A stretch of DNA of 39,699 bases from a virus (IMGVR_UViG_3300032360_000023:1-39699), one strand, 5' to 3'. Shown: positions 14,405 to 21,999, counted from the first letter of the stretch. A program made the numbers and translations. Notes: generated by a model from the sequence alone, not told the origin.

Positions 14405-15298
14405 ATGAGAAAGAGTTCACGAATATTCCCTTACATAGTTGCATTAAGCGCTATATTAGTAGCTTTTAGTGCAGCTTTCTTTTCAGTATTTGGTCTATCA
14501 AAATTATTCGCCGGTGCACAGATGTCTGTAATTATCATGGCTGGAAGCCTTGAGTTTGCAAAGTTAGTAACTGCATCTTTTCTTTATAGATACTGGGACA
14601 AGGTTCCCATATTTTTAAAGAACTATTTAATCACCGGCACTGTTATCCTTGTATTAATCACGTCAGCTGGTATATTTGGTTATCTATCTAATGCATATCA
14701 GGGAGCAACAACTGAGTTTGAAAAGCAATCTACAATATTAGTATTTAAAACAGATCAGCTAGAACAATTACAGGAAGACAAAATATTTTTAAAGACTGAA
14801 TTAGAAACTGCGATATCAGAGTTGCCAGATAATTTTAGGACAGCAAAAAAGAAATTAAGGGAAGATTATCAACCTCAAATTACAGTACTAAATCAAAAAA
14901 TATTAGATACAAAGCAAGAGATGGGTGAACTGAAAACAAAATTAGTAGACACCGGTGTTGATGTTGGACCTGCTATTTATTTGGCCAGGGTATTTAATAC
15001 TGAAATAGATACAGTTGTAAAATGGTTTATATTCATATTGATATTTGTATTTGACCCATTAGCTGTATCATTAGTTATTGCTGCTAATATGGCATTTGAA
15101 ATAGGCTCGGGTAAAAAAGAAGAAAAATCGGGAGACTGGAAAGAAGCAAATGTAGCTGACTTAGGTAAAAGAGAAGGAAAAAAATGGTGGGAAATTTATA
15201 AGGATAAGAAGCCTGAAGATACAATAACAAACGAAAAATTAAATGAGTTAGAAAAGGGTGGAGTTTCTATGGACGACAATACTCCAAAAAAAATATAA
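14405..15298 (+). CDS. Four-TM membrane protein with a periplasmic-size coiled coil
   Basis: This 297-residue protein has membrane helices near 10-30, 39-60, 74-95 and 203-228. A long coiled coil sits at 104-185 between helices 3 and 4 (QLEQLQEDKIFLKTELETAI and onward). The C-terminal 65 residues are charged and soluble. This layout is seen in DUF4407-like and related membrane proteins, and similar proteins occur in marine T4-like phages. Function unknown; it may remodel the host membrane. Confidence 0.7.
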   Translation: MRKSSRIFPYIVALSAILVAFSAAFFSVFGLSKLFAGAQMSVIIMAGSLEFAKLVTASFLYRYWDKVPIFLKNYLITGTVILVLITSAGIFGYLSNAYQGATTEFEKQSTILVFKTDQLEQLQEDKIFLKTELETAISELPDNFRTAKKKLREDYQPQITVLNQKILDTKQEMGELKTKLVDTGVDVGPAIYLARVFNTEIDTVVKWFIFILIFVFDPLAVSLVIAANMAFEIGSGKKEEKSGDWKEANVADLGKREGKKWWEIYKDKKPEDTITNEKLNELEKGGVSMDDNTPKKI

Positions 15299-15303
15299 AA
15301 AAA

Positions 15304-15341
15304 CCTTTACGCGTATAGCAAAACGTTGTTAGATTCTAATA
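15304..15341 (+). promoter_or_regulatory. Phage promoter motif, copy P3
   Basis: CCTTT (15304-15308), 20 bases, TTAGATTCTAATA (15329-15341). P3 and P4 share ACCTTTACGCGTATA in full. It lies right after the membrane protein and would start the long 15352-20564 group. Confidence 0.6.
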
Positions 15342-15351
15342 TGGAAAATTT

Positions 15352-15516
15352 ATGCGGCAATATTTAAACTGGGGGTTATGGTTTTCATTGGTAGTTTTAT
15401 GGAATTTTTATTATCCTAATGCATTACCTTATGAAGATTGCGTTGTAACGATTGCTTTAGCAATATTTTTCAAAAATTTAGAACAAATATTTTATGTCAA
15501 GAAGAAGATCAGTTAA
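15352..15516 (+). CDS. Small membrane protein
   Basis: This 54-residue frame is the first after promoter P3. It has two hydrophobic stretches (WGLWFSLVVLWNFYY and VVTIALAIFF) and a basic tail. The ATG is so near the promoter that its mRNA leader would be very short. It overlaps the next gene by 23 bases. Confidence 0.45.
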   Translation: MRQYLNWGLWFSLVVLWNFYYPNALPYEDCVVTIALAIFFKNLEQIFYVKKKIS

Positions 15517-15982
15517 GTCAAAAAGGGATTTCGATCCTAACGCAACATTGATAATGACAATGTGCAGTACACCAGGGTGTGGTTTTGAAGAACGCGTTGA
15601 TGATGCTGCTACAGGTATAATCTGTTCTAACTGTGTCATGAAATTATGTATGAATTTATTAAGTGAAAAAGAAAAATTAAAATTATTCGGTGTCACAGGA
15701 AATTCTAGTAAGTCAAATGGTAAACCTCGTGGGTGGAGATGGATGAATGAATTTGTGGATAAGAAAGGAAACGTTCACCACAAGGGTGTGGAGCAGCCAG
15801 AATTAAAAGGTAGTAGGCCAATTACAGATGTTGTTGCCATCAAAGCAAAACAACGTGCTAATAAAGAGAAAAGACTATTATCAGAAGAAAAGAAGCTACT
15901 AAAGATTGCAGCTGAAAAGAAAGAGATCATGAAGGCAATTAAAAAACAAAAAGATTTTTTAGATCATAAGGTTAAGAAATGA
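15494..15982 (+). CDS. Zinc-ribbon-like basic protein
   Basis: This 162-residue protein has C24, C29 (CSTPGC), C44 and C47 (CSNC), a likely treble-clef or ribbon zinc site, then a conserved aromatic block (PRGWRWMNEFVDKKGNVHHKG). The last 60 residues are a long Lys-rich helix. It could bind nucleic acid or RNA polymerase. Similar unnamed proteins occur in marine myoviruses. It has an ATGA overlap with the next gene. Confidence 0.65.
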   Translation: MSRRRSVKSKRDFDPNATLIMTMCSTPGCGFEERVDDAATGIICSNCVMKLCMNLLSEKEKLKLFGVTGNSSKSNGKPRGWRWMNEFVDKKGNVHHKGVEQPELKGSRPITDVVAIKAKQRANKEKRLLSEEKKLLKIAAEKKEIMKAIKKQKDFLDHKVKK

Positions 15983-16164
15983 AAGATAAATGTGTGTCAT
16001 GTGGAACTGAAACGCTATATGATAAAACAGAACATGTAGATTTTAGGTTGGGTTATATTGAGGGCGCTGGACAATTATGCTTAGATTGTTACAGCAAAAT
16101 CTACGGTCATAAGCATATAAATGTTATAAAGAATGAACATAGGCATAGTAGGAAGTCGTCGTAG
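15979..16164 (+). CDS. Small zinc-finger protein
   Basis: This 61-residue protein has CVSC (C5, C8) and CLDC (C34, C37), enough for one zinc site, and a basic His-rich tail. It overlaps the SLOG gene by 32 bases. Function unknown. Confidence 0.6.
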   Translation: MKDKCVSCGTETLYDKTEHVDFRLGYIEGAGQLCLDCYSKIYGHKHINVIKNEHRHSRKSS

Positions 16165-16486
16165 AAAAGATTATTGGAGTGTGTGGGAGCTTGTAGAGAA
16201 TCTCCCAGATAATTCAATCATTATTTCAGGCGGTTGTAAAGGCCCGGATAAGTGGGCAACAGATCATGCTAAAATAAAGGGAAGAAAAATAATAGAATTT
16301 CTTCCGGATCTTCCACCAAGTGGAAGCCCACGATATGAATTTACAAGGGCGTATTATGCGAGAAATAAAAAAATTGCAGAGAATGTGGATGTACTTTACG
16401 CATTCGTGGCACCTGATAGAAAAGGTGGAACTGAAAACACAATAGGGTACGCAGAAGAACTTGGCAAGGAGGTTCACATTGTCTAA
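16133..16486 (+). CDS. SLOG-domain protein (YspA/DUF2493-like)
   Basis: This 117-residue single Rossmann-like domain has GIVGSRRRKDY (4-14) at the first strand, IISGGCKGPDKWA (30-42) as the nucleotide-binding GG-x-G-D loop, and GGTENTIGYA near the end. The SLOG superfamily binds nucleotides or nucleotide-derived signals and includes DprA and LOG. The substrate is unknown. Phages often carry such genes, and some SLOG proteins act in defence signalling, so this could be a ligand sponge or a nucleotide-processing enzyme. Confidence 0.75.
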   Translation: MNIGIVGSRRRKDYWSVWELVENLPDNSIIISGGCKGPDKWATDHAKIKGRKIIEFLPDLPPSGSPRYEFTRAYYARNKKIAENVDVLYAFVAPDRKGGTENTIGYAEELGKEVHIV

Positions 16487-16646
16487 GACAAAAAAGAAAG
16501 TAGGTCAGTTTGATAACTACAAGAAATGGACAACCACTGAAGGATGCACCTTCATGGCTAAAGATAAAGAAGATGCAAAATTGTATCTTAAAAAGGCAGG
16601 AATCACGGATAGTTTTAAAGAAGTAGAGGTAAAAATACTTGACTAG
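16479..16646 (+). CDS. Small basic protein, TTG start
   Basis: AAGGAGG (16466-16472) stands six bases before TTG at 16479, which decides the start over an in-frame TTG at 16461. The 55-residue product is basic at the N-terminus, with a helix-strand end (DAKLYLKKAGITDSFKEVEV). No family recognised. Confidence 0.6.
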   Translation: MSKTKKKVGQFDNYKKWTTTEGCTFMAKDKEDAKLYLKKAGITDSFKEVEVKILD

Positions 16647-17310
16647 ATTTTCATATCATCAACACGACATAATAGATTGTCTTAAGAAGGACAATCCAGT
16701 TATAAATAAAAAACTAAGAAAGGTATCAGTAGATGAAGGACTTCATATCGCAAAAGATTTATTCAACATACTCGCAAAGAGGAAGGATGGCATTGGTCTT
16801 GCTGCTAATCAAGTTGGGATTGACGCCGCTGTTGCTGTGGTTAATGTTCGGGAGCCACTTATTTTAATCAACCCTGAAATTGAAGAACGATGGGATGAGA
16901 TAGATTATTATGAGGGCTGTTTATCATTTCCAAAAAAAGGTGTTCATACTAAACGATATAAAAATGTAATAATAAGAACTGAACAAGAAGAGAGTGGTTG
17001 GTACTTTAGTGGAGCAGGAAGTGGTGAAGAGGGCAAAGGATCATGGGAATCAGACGACAAGAGACAAGATCAAGAACAAAGAATATTAGAAGCAGTTTGC
17101 ATTCAACATGAGATTGATCACTTAAATGGTAAAACTATTATGGACAGAGAAAATAAACCAAAGCCAATAGTAAGTAAAAAGAAGTGGGGAAGAAATGAAA
17201 TCGTCGGAATCACAGATGGTAAGGATTATAAAGAAATTAAATATAAAAAAGCCAAACCACTTTTGGATAGTGGTGAATGGGTAGTATATGTAGGAGGCCC
17301 GATAACATAA
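16639..17310 (+). CDS. def: Peptide deformylase
   Basis: This 223-residue protein has all three metal-site motifs: GIGLAANQ (51-58), EGCLS (92-96) and HEIDH (157-161). It removes the formyl group from new proteins at the ribosome exit. Phage deformylases are known from marine myoviruses. This one is longer than usual: a charged Gly/Glu-rich insertion (about 116-146) sits between motifs II and III, and an extra C-terminal extension follows. The start is TTG, overlapping the previous gene by eight bases. Confidence 0.92.
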   Translation: MTRFSYHQHDIIDCLKKDNPVINKKLRKVSVDEGLHIAKDLFNILAKRKDGIGLAANQVGIDAAVAVVNVREPLILINPEIEERWDEIDYYEGCLSFPKKGVHTKRYKNVIIRTEQEESGWYFSGAGSGEEGKGSWESDDKRQDQEQRILEAVCIQHEIDHLNGKTIMDRENKPKPIVSKKKWGRNEIVGITDGKDYKEIKYKKAKPLLDSGEWVVYVGGPIT

Positions 17311-17642
17311 TGGATGAGCCGCTAGATCTAAATAAAAAGAGAGTGATTCCAGAAGTTACGTACAATGTAGTTGAAAACTTGGGTTGGGATGCTAGAGATA
17401 AAAAGCAGAGGACTATTGGTACAATTACTCAATTACAATTTTTAGACTTACAAGAAGAGGCAGAATTAAAATTGGTTGATGAAAAGACTGGTGAACTATT
17501 ATTAGAATGCAGAGTGGGTGACAAGTATCATCAGCTACTTTTGGAAACTGGATTGAATACAATTTTGGACAAAGTAATGGACTGGAATATTTTCTGGGAT
17601 GGAGAAGCAGATGAACAAAAAAGAGAAGACAAAAAAATCTAA
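17310..17642 (+). CDS. Hypothetical acidic protein
   Basis: The start is the ATG at 17310 in a TAATGG overlap, giving 110 residues. The middle is beta-rich (EEAELKLVDEKTGELLLEC) and the C-terminus acidic. No recognised motif. Confidence 0.6.
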   Translation: MDEPLDLNKKRVIPEVTYNVVENLGWDARDKKQRTIGTITQLQFLDLQEEAELKLVDEKTGELLLECRVGDKYHQLLLETGLNTILDKVMDWNIFWDGEADEQKREDKKI

Positions 17643-17790
17643 AAAAGAAAAACCAAAAAGCAAACCGGTTTTTCATAAAAAATCTGATGCTGGTAAAGGA
17701 GATGTTCCAAGAATGGGGATCTCATTAGAAGAGTGGTCAGATAGATGGGACAAAATTTTTGGTGTTGGAAAACATAGGAAGAAAAAATGA
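17611..17790 (+). CDS. Small Lys-rich protein
   Basis: I choose the ATG at 17611 (59 residues) because GGAG precedes it; 17599 is also possible. The first 30 residues are nearly all Lys, Ser and Pro. The second half (KGDVPRMGISLEEWSDRWD) looks like a short folded motif. GKGDxPR-type motifs occur in many phage proteins of unknown role. Confidence 0.55.
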   Translation: MNKKEKTKKSKKEKPKSKPVFHKKSDAGKGDVPRMGISLEEWSDRWDKIFGVGKHRKKK

Positions 17791-17972
17791 AAAAGTTACT
17801 AACAAAAATTATGGATAGTTGGCGCAATACTGGTGTGCCAAATGATAAATTAGCTGAATTAATATTAGCTTACATGTCTACAAACGGTTGGTACTTAAAT
17901 ATGAACACATGTGATGGATCTCAAGAAGAGAAAGAGAATCTAATAAAATATGCAGAAGGAGAATGGAAATGA
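17787..17972 (+). CDS. Small hypothetical protein
   Basis: This 61-residue helical protein starts in an ATGA overlap. It has one Cys and a mixed charge pattern. It overlaps the next gene by four bases when that starts at 17969. Confidence 0.55.
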   Translation: MKKLLTKIMDSWRNTGVPNDKLAELILAYMSTNGWYLNMNTCDGSQEEKENLIKYAEGEWK

Positions 17973-18406
17973 AATTTGAAACCGTTAAATTAGAGGGAAC
18001 ATATCCAAGTGACTTTGCTCCTTCTACAAAAGTTATAGACATACAAAGGCATTTTGCAGCGTATGATTGGTATGATGGAAGAATGTTGGGATCAAAATTA
18101 GATTACAGCAATAATCATGTTGATGATCTAGTAGTATACAATGCTAATATTATGATGCCATTAGTGGGTAAAGTTCTTTATGGCGATGTAAACTTGACAG
18201 AAGATTATTTGGTATTGAAAGAAATAGCAGAATCACTCAATACAACATTATATGTATTATGGGAAAGTGATGGAAGATTTGGTGAAGAGGATAAGCCACT
18301 GAATGAACTATTAAGTAAAGCAGTATGGAATACTAAGGAAGAAAAGCCAACTAAAAAATGGTATTTAAATAAAAGTAAAAAATTAACATGGGATAAGGTA
18401 ATGTAA
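17969..18406 (+). CDS. Hypothetical protein
   Basis: The start is placed at 17969 because AAGGAG lies seven bases upstream; 17963 would add two residues. The 145-residue alpha/beta protein has a segment LNTTLYVLWESDGRFGEEDK but no family I know. It is followed by a one-base overlap (TAATGG). Confidence 0.6.
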   Translation: MKFETVKLEGTYPSDFAPSTKVIDIQRHFAAYDWYDGRMLGSKLDYSNNHVDDLVVYNANIMMPLVGKVLYGDVNLTEDYLVLKEIAESLNTTLYVLWESDGRFGEEDKPLNELLSKAVWNTKEEKPTKKWYLNKSKKLTWDKVM

Positions 18407-18546
18407 TGGCAAAATCAGTAGGTGGAATATCTAGACCAACAAGTGCTAGAAAGAAACAAAGACAAGGCCAGGGCAGAGGAACAAAATTTAGTACCAGAGT
18501 TGCTAGCAAGAGATTTAAAAAGAAAAAAAGAGGTCAAGGAAAATGA
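18406..18546 (+). CDS. Very basic Gly/Arg/Lys-rich microprotein
   Basis: This 46-residue protein has no acidic residue that I can see and about one third Lys or Arg (MAKSVGGISRPTSARKKQRQ). It resembles small basic proteins found in cyanophage-type myoviruses. It probably binds nucleic acid. It overlaps the genes on both sides. Confidence 0.6.
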   Translation: MAKSVGGISRPTSARKKQRQGQGRGTKFSTRVASKRFKKKKRGQGK

Positions 18547-18827
18547 TACAAATAATTAAAGATGTGTTAGAAGATATGGCTGATGGTCAAATTAATTTGG
18601 CATCTGAAACGGCTCGTAAAACAATTGCAAATTTAATATCAGCAGCATTAAAATCTAAGGGTTGCTATACTGAATATGGTGATGATAAACTAGAAGAGGA
18701 AGCCGCAAAGGCATCTTGGGTATGTTCTATATGCGGAGAATCTTCATGGGAAACCGGTTGGGATTACATTGGATCTGGCACAAATCATTTAGGGTGTGAA
18801 TTAAAAGTTGAAGAGAATGGAATATAA
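18543..18827 (+). CDS. Protein with a C-terminal zinc-finger-like end
   Basis: This 94-residue protein starts in an ATGA overlap. The N-terminal two thirds are helical. The end has C60-SI-C63 followed by H and C (NHLGC), a possible C2HC zinc site, with aromatic filling (SSWETGWDY). Function unknown. Confidence 0.6.
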   Translation: MIQIIKDVLEDMADGQINLASETARKTIANLISAALKSKGCYTEYGDDKLEEEAAKASWVCSICGESSWETGWDYIGSGTNHLGCELKVEENGI

Positions 18828-19260
18828 AGTTTCACTTAATGCAAAGATGTCTACTGTTAGAGAGGCATTTACTGATTTAGACTCTAATCTTATGAATAGG
18901 CTTTTGCCTTTTGGGTGCGGCATACTTAAGTTCAAAGGTATAAGAAGAAGAGCAAAAATTAGTGTGTATACGTGGTTTTTTAAAACATATCATTTTAAAA
19001 TTGCAATGTGTAGCTCAACTGTACAACAATATTATTTTCATATAATCAATGAAGGCAATTTACCATTTGGAATAAAGTTGTGGACTAATAGATACAAGAT
19101 CATTAAAACAAAAGATGGCTGTGAGATTATTAATCAAGTAGAATACACTACAAAAAATATTACTTTAGATAAAATTTTACGTGTATTTATTACTATGATG
19201 TTCCAAATTAGAAAATTAAAGTATAAAGTGTTTTTTCTTTTTAAGAAGCATGGAGAATGA
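18817..19260 (+). CDS. Possible SRPBCC-type ligand-binding protein
   Basis: The ATG at 18817 gives 147 residues. The run of strands (FGIKLWTNRYKIIKTKDG, EIINQVEYTT) followed by a long C-terminal helix is the pattern of START/SRPBCC domains, which bind lipids or other hydrophobic ligands. The match is by fold pattern only. The final segment is very basic and aromatic and may touch membranes. Confidence 0.4.
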   Translation: MEYKVSLNAKMSTVREAFTDLDSNLMNRLLPFGCGILKFKGIRRRAKISVYTWFFKTYHFKIAMCSSTVQQYYFHIINEGNLPFGIKLWTNRYKIIKTKDGCEIINQVEYTTKNITLDKILRVFITMMFQIRKLKYKVFFLFKKHGE

Positions 19261-19501
19261 AATGAGAAAATCGTGGCCAGAAGAAAGACAAGAAATAGCA
19301 ATGTGGCTGTCAGGCTATCTATCAATGTATAAAAAATGGGTTGATAGGATATTAGATAACGATGATCATGACGTAACAAAGAATAAAATTATCGATCTAT
19401 TAACAGAGTGGATAGCAAAGTTAGAAGAAGAAAAACTCAAAATTATGAGAATGTCTGATACCACTCCCGAAGTTAAAGAAAGTGAAAAAGATGATATTTA
19501 A
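19250..19501 (+). CDS. Hypothetical helical protein
   Basis: This 83-residue protein may start at 19250 or at an in-frame ATG at 19262. It is helical, charged, with WLSGYLSMYKKWVDRILD as the most structured part. No family recognised. Confidence 0.55.
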   Translation: MENEMRKSWPEERQEIAMWLSGYLSMYKKWVDRILDNDDHDVTKNKIIDLLTEWIAKLEEEKLKIMRMSDTTPEVKESEKDDI

Positions 19502-19832
19502 TAGTATGCAGAATCTTTTTGAAGTATCTAACAATTCAGGCTACGGTGCAGATGCCGGTGAGCCAGATACTGGGTGGTTACCTGGTGGAGAAGCAAGAAC
19601 ACTGGGGTTTGAATCAGGAAAAGCAGAACCGTGGTATGAACAATTAGAGTTTGAGCAAGTAGATTTTCCTGTTGCTTCATTTATCTTCGGATCTAAAGCC
19701 GAAGATAGAAAACGAATCGCACTTGTCTCAAAACGAATTCCAGTCAGTAATCTTAAAGATACACTCAAGAAAATGGATGTAGAAATTGATGAAATAAAAA
19801 AGAATACTGAATCAATGTATAGGGAAGTATAA
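19482..19832 (+). CDS. Hypothetical protein
   Basis: This 116-residue frame starts at GTG 19482 or at ATG 19491. A Gly-rich first half is followed by beta strands and a C-terminal coiled helix (LKDTLKKMDVEIDEIKK). It abuts the next gene by a TAATG overlap. Function unknown. Confidence 0.5.
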   Translation: MKKMIFNSMQNLFEVSNNSGYGADAGEPDTGWLPGGEARTLGFESGKAEPWYEQLEFEQVDFPVASFIFGSKAEDRKRIALVSKRIPVSNLKDTLKKMDVEIDEIKKNTESMYREV

Positions 19833-20044
19833 TGATTAAAATAGATATTAATGTTGGTGATGAGATACTCACAGGCAAATGGAAAAATAAAAAAATTGTT
19901 GTGAAGGCTATTGGTGTTGATGATCATGGTATGCCAACGATAAATGGCAAAGGGATCACAAAAATTAGAAAAGCAAAAGTCAAACAAACAGAAAAGAATA
20001 GACTTGCTAGACAAGATATTTTAAATACAATGGAGCGAAAATAA
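19832..20044 (+). CDS. Small basic beta-rich protein
   Basis: This 70-residue protein reads as a small SH3-like barrel: VGDEILTGKWKNKKIVVKAI, then a short repeat of strands and a basic helix. SH3-like proteins of this size occur widely in phages. No closer match. Confidence 0.55.
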   Translation: MIKIDINVGDEILTGKWKNKKIVVKAIGVDDHGMPTINGKGITKIRKAKVKQTEKNRLARQDILNTMERK

Positions 20045-20048
20045 TTAC

Positions 20049-20312
20049 ATGAGTATGAGACCGTCTATACTACAAAATAATATTGATGGTGAACCTTCAA
20101 TATTGGATTGGGAGTCACTGTGTTTTGAAGTAAAATATTTTTACCAGACTAACAGAGAGATGTTTGATGCTTTAACTGGCGGTGAAGAAATGTCTGTTGA
20201 TGAGACAGCAGAAGAGGTTTTTGTTGCATTAATATATGATTATGCAATGTCCAAAGCACAGAAACATCAAAATCAAAATATTAAATTAAGTTATCAATTA
20301 GCGGAAGCATAA
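20049..20312 (+). CDS. Hypothetical acidic protein
   Basis: This 87-residue helical, acidic protein contains the segment SLCFEVKYFYQTNREMFDAL. It abuts the gene at 20313. No family recognised. Confidence 0.55.
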   Translation: MSMRPSILQNNIDGEPSILDWESLCFEVKYFYQTNREMFDALTGGEEMSVDETAEEVFVALIYDYAMSKAQKHQNQNIKLSYQLAEA

Positions 20313-20564
20313 ATGAAAGTAAAATTACCCTGGACATTAGATCCAGATAGCACAACAGTAACTAGTATAAATTTCCCACCTTATCCATATTTAGTGACAA
20401 CTAAAAAAGGAGGGTTGAGTCATATGCTTTCTTATGAAGAAATTATTATGCGTTTAGAAGCTGCCGTTGAAGATAAGGATTGGGCAGCAGTTGAGTTACT
20501 AATAGAAGATTTAAGAGCCTCAGAAGAAGATTTGGAACAATGGGCTGAGGGATGGGATGATTAA
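20313..20564 (+). CDS. Hypothetical acidic protein
   Basis: This 83-residue protein is the last of the small-gene run and ends six bases before the tmRNA. A beta-rich first half is followed by acidic, Trp-containing helices (LEQWAEGWDD at the end). A possible internal start is near 20423 after AAAGGAGG, which would give a 46-residue protein. Function unknown. Confidence 0.5.
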   Translation: MKVKLPWTLDPDSTTVTSINFPPYPYLVTTKKGGLSHMLSYEEIIMRLEAAVEDKDWAAVELLIEDLRASEEDLEQWAEGWDD

Positions 20565-20570
20565 AAATAT

Positions 20571-20983
20571 GGGCCCGTCACGGGTATCGACGGATGTATG
20601 TTAGCAATAGAGTGCAGCAGAGATTGAGCAGGTCTCGTATCAAAATGCTCGCAAAAACCAAAATGGCGAAGTATCGCTACAAGGGTTGGAAATCGATTGG
20701 CATTTGGCCGAGTATGATTTCCCGTCGACAGTACATGTCGCCGGCGTTTCGCAACCGACTTTCGCATACGCTTAGGTCCTTGGGTCGTTCAACACCCGAG
20801 CATAAAATAAGTTGGGCACCAAACTCAAATATGAGAGTATAAACTATATCAGTTAAGGAATATGTTCTGAGTAAAAGAAATTCACATGGTTGTTTGCTGG
20901 TTGCCACCAATGGAAACCAGCTAAGCTGTAACGACTCGTTGTTAATCACAGACCGGACGGGGGTTCGACTCCCCCCGGGTCCA
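20571..20983 (+). ncRNA. ssrA: tmRNA
   Basis: The ends form a tRNA-like acceptor: GGGCCCG (20571-20577) with CGGGTCC (20976-20982), 7 bp. The T arm is GGGGG-TTCGACT-CCCCC, and the 5' part has the diagnostic GGTATCGACGG. A pseudoknot PK1 forms from GAGA/TCTC and GAGCA/TGCTC. A-rich bases follow, as before the resume codon in other tmRNAs. Counting from E. coli, the resume codon should be near base 90-95. GGC at 20665 (base 95) opens a 36-codon frame, GEVSLQ to PTFAYA, ending TAG at 20773. A 13-codon frame (GCU 20676 to UGA 20715) is the alternative. With SmpB it rescues stalled ribosomes. CCA is not encoded. Confidence 0.88.
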
Positions 20984-21075
20984 CAATGAAATACAAAAGG
21001 TTTCACATGCAACAAGAACAGGTCAATGGGTTCTACCTATTAAAAATGAATCCAAAATTCAATAGGAGTGACGCG

Positions 21076-21870
21076 ATGAAAACACTAAAAACAATCCTAA
21101 CTGCTATCGTCTTTTTTGGCGGAATTACTTTCGCACAAGAAGCGGTACAAGAAGAGGCTGAAGAAGCCGTAAGTTCTTGGAGCGGGGAGTTTAGTACTGA
21201 TATTACCATGGGTGACACAGTATCTTTTACTTCTCCGTATACAGGAATTTCTTACAGCGGTGAAGGATGGAAACTTACATCGCATCTGTCAGAAGGTGGC
21301 GTGAACGTAGAAGAAGCATATTACAATGTAGATGCTAAATTTACTTCCGTTACACTTGGACAACAGAGGGTTCCTTTTGGTATTGCCAATCATTGGCATA
21401 GACCATCAGGTAATCCATTCGTTAGTGAACCAAGTTCCCAGGCTTATGCCGTAGGACTTGGAGCATCTACCGAATTTGCGGGTGTAGGTATTGCTGGATT
21501 TTACGGCGATGGCGAAGCATATTCCATGAGAACATCTTATGGTTTAGCTGGTCATACTGCTGGGGTTTCTATCAATAGTGATGAAGCACGTTTATTGGAC
21601 GTAAGTGGAGAATTTTCATATGATTCATTTGGTTCAATTACATCTTATTTTGAGTATGACCTTAGTGAAGAAACGAGTGGGGACTTATGGTATAGAGCCG
21701 TAATCTCGCCGTCCTTTACTAAAGGTATCACTGCTCTTGTAGGATACTCATCTGTTGGTGATGACACCGAGACCATGTATGGTGTTGGTTATCATTACAG
21801 CAATTCGTACATTCGTACAGAATTGTCAGCAGATGGAGACGTCTCAGTACGAGTAAGTTATACCTTCTAA
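21076..21870 (+). CDS. Outer-membrane porin-like beta-barrel
   Basis: The start is the ATG at 21076 after AGGAGTGACGCG. The 264-residue protein has a textbook signal peptide (MKTLKTILTAIVFFGGITFA, cleavage before QE), about 12 amphipathic strands and a terminal Phe in RVSYTF, the outer-membrane sorting signal for the BAM complex. Strands include VTLGQQRVPFG and HWHRPSGNPF, as seen in phosphate-selective or general porins. A phage copy could alter uptake or mask the receptor against later phages. It follows the tmRNA by 93 bases. Confidence 0.8.
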   Translation: MKTLKTILTAIVFFGGITFAQEAVQEEAEEAVSSWSGEFSTDITMGDTVSFTSPYTGISYSGEGWKLTSHLSEGGVNVEEAYYNVDAKFTSVTLGQQRVPFGIANHWHRPSGNPFVSEPSSQAYAVGLGASTEFAGVGIAGFYGDGEAYSMRTSYGLAGHTAGVSINSDEARLLDVSGEFSYDSFGSITSYFEYDLSEETSGDLWYRAVISPSFTKGITALVGYSSVGDDTETMYGVGYHYSNSYIRTELSADGDVSVRVSYTF

Positions 21871-21881
21871 GTAAGGATAAC

Positions 21882-21930
21882 GGGCGGGAGACTATAGGTC
21901 GTGAGGGTCAAACCTCCCCCGCCCACAAAA
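21882..21930 (+). terminator. Strong hairpin after the porin gene (terminator or tRNA-like)
   Basis: GGGCGGG (21882-21888) pairs with CCCGCCC (21918-21924). Inside are GAC/GTC and GAGG-GTCAAA-CCTC hairpins. A run of six A and no U-tract follows, so it is not a standard terminator. The 7-bp outer stem, T-arm-like inner hairpin and ACA tail resemble a tRNA without an anticodon arm. It separates the porin from promoter P4. Confidence 0.4.
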
Positions 21931-21944
21931 AATATGAAAAAAAA

Positions 21945-21982
21945 CCTTTACGCGTATACCAAATTGTTATTAGATTCTATTA
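21945..21982 (+). promoter_or_regulatory. Phage promoter motif, copy P4
   Basis: CCTTT (21945-21949), 20 bases, TTAGATTCTATTA (21970-21982). It is nearly identical to P3. It lies 18 bases before the start of the 3D-domain gene. Confidence 0.6.
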
Positions 21983-21999
21983 ACAACAAGGAGCACGCC

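Noticed and set aside
20594-20842. 82-codon open frame inside the tmRNA
   Set aside because: It overlaps a clearly folded tmRNA and has no ribosome-binding site.
20571-20983. tmRNA as a prophage attachment site
   Set aside because: No integrase and no repeated tmRNA 3' end were found, and the gene set is that of a virulent T4-like phage.
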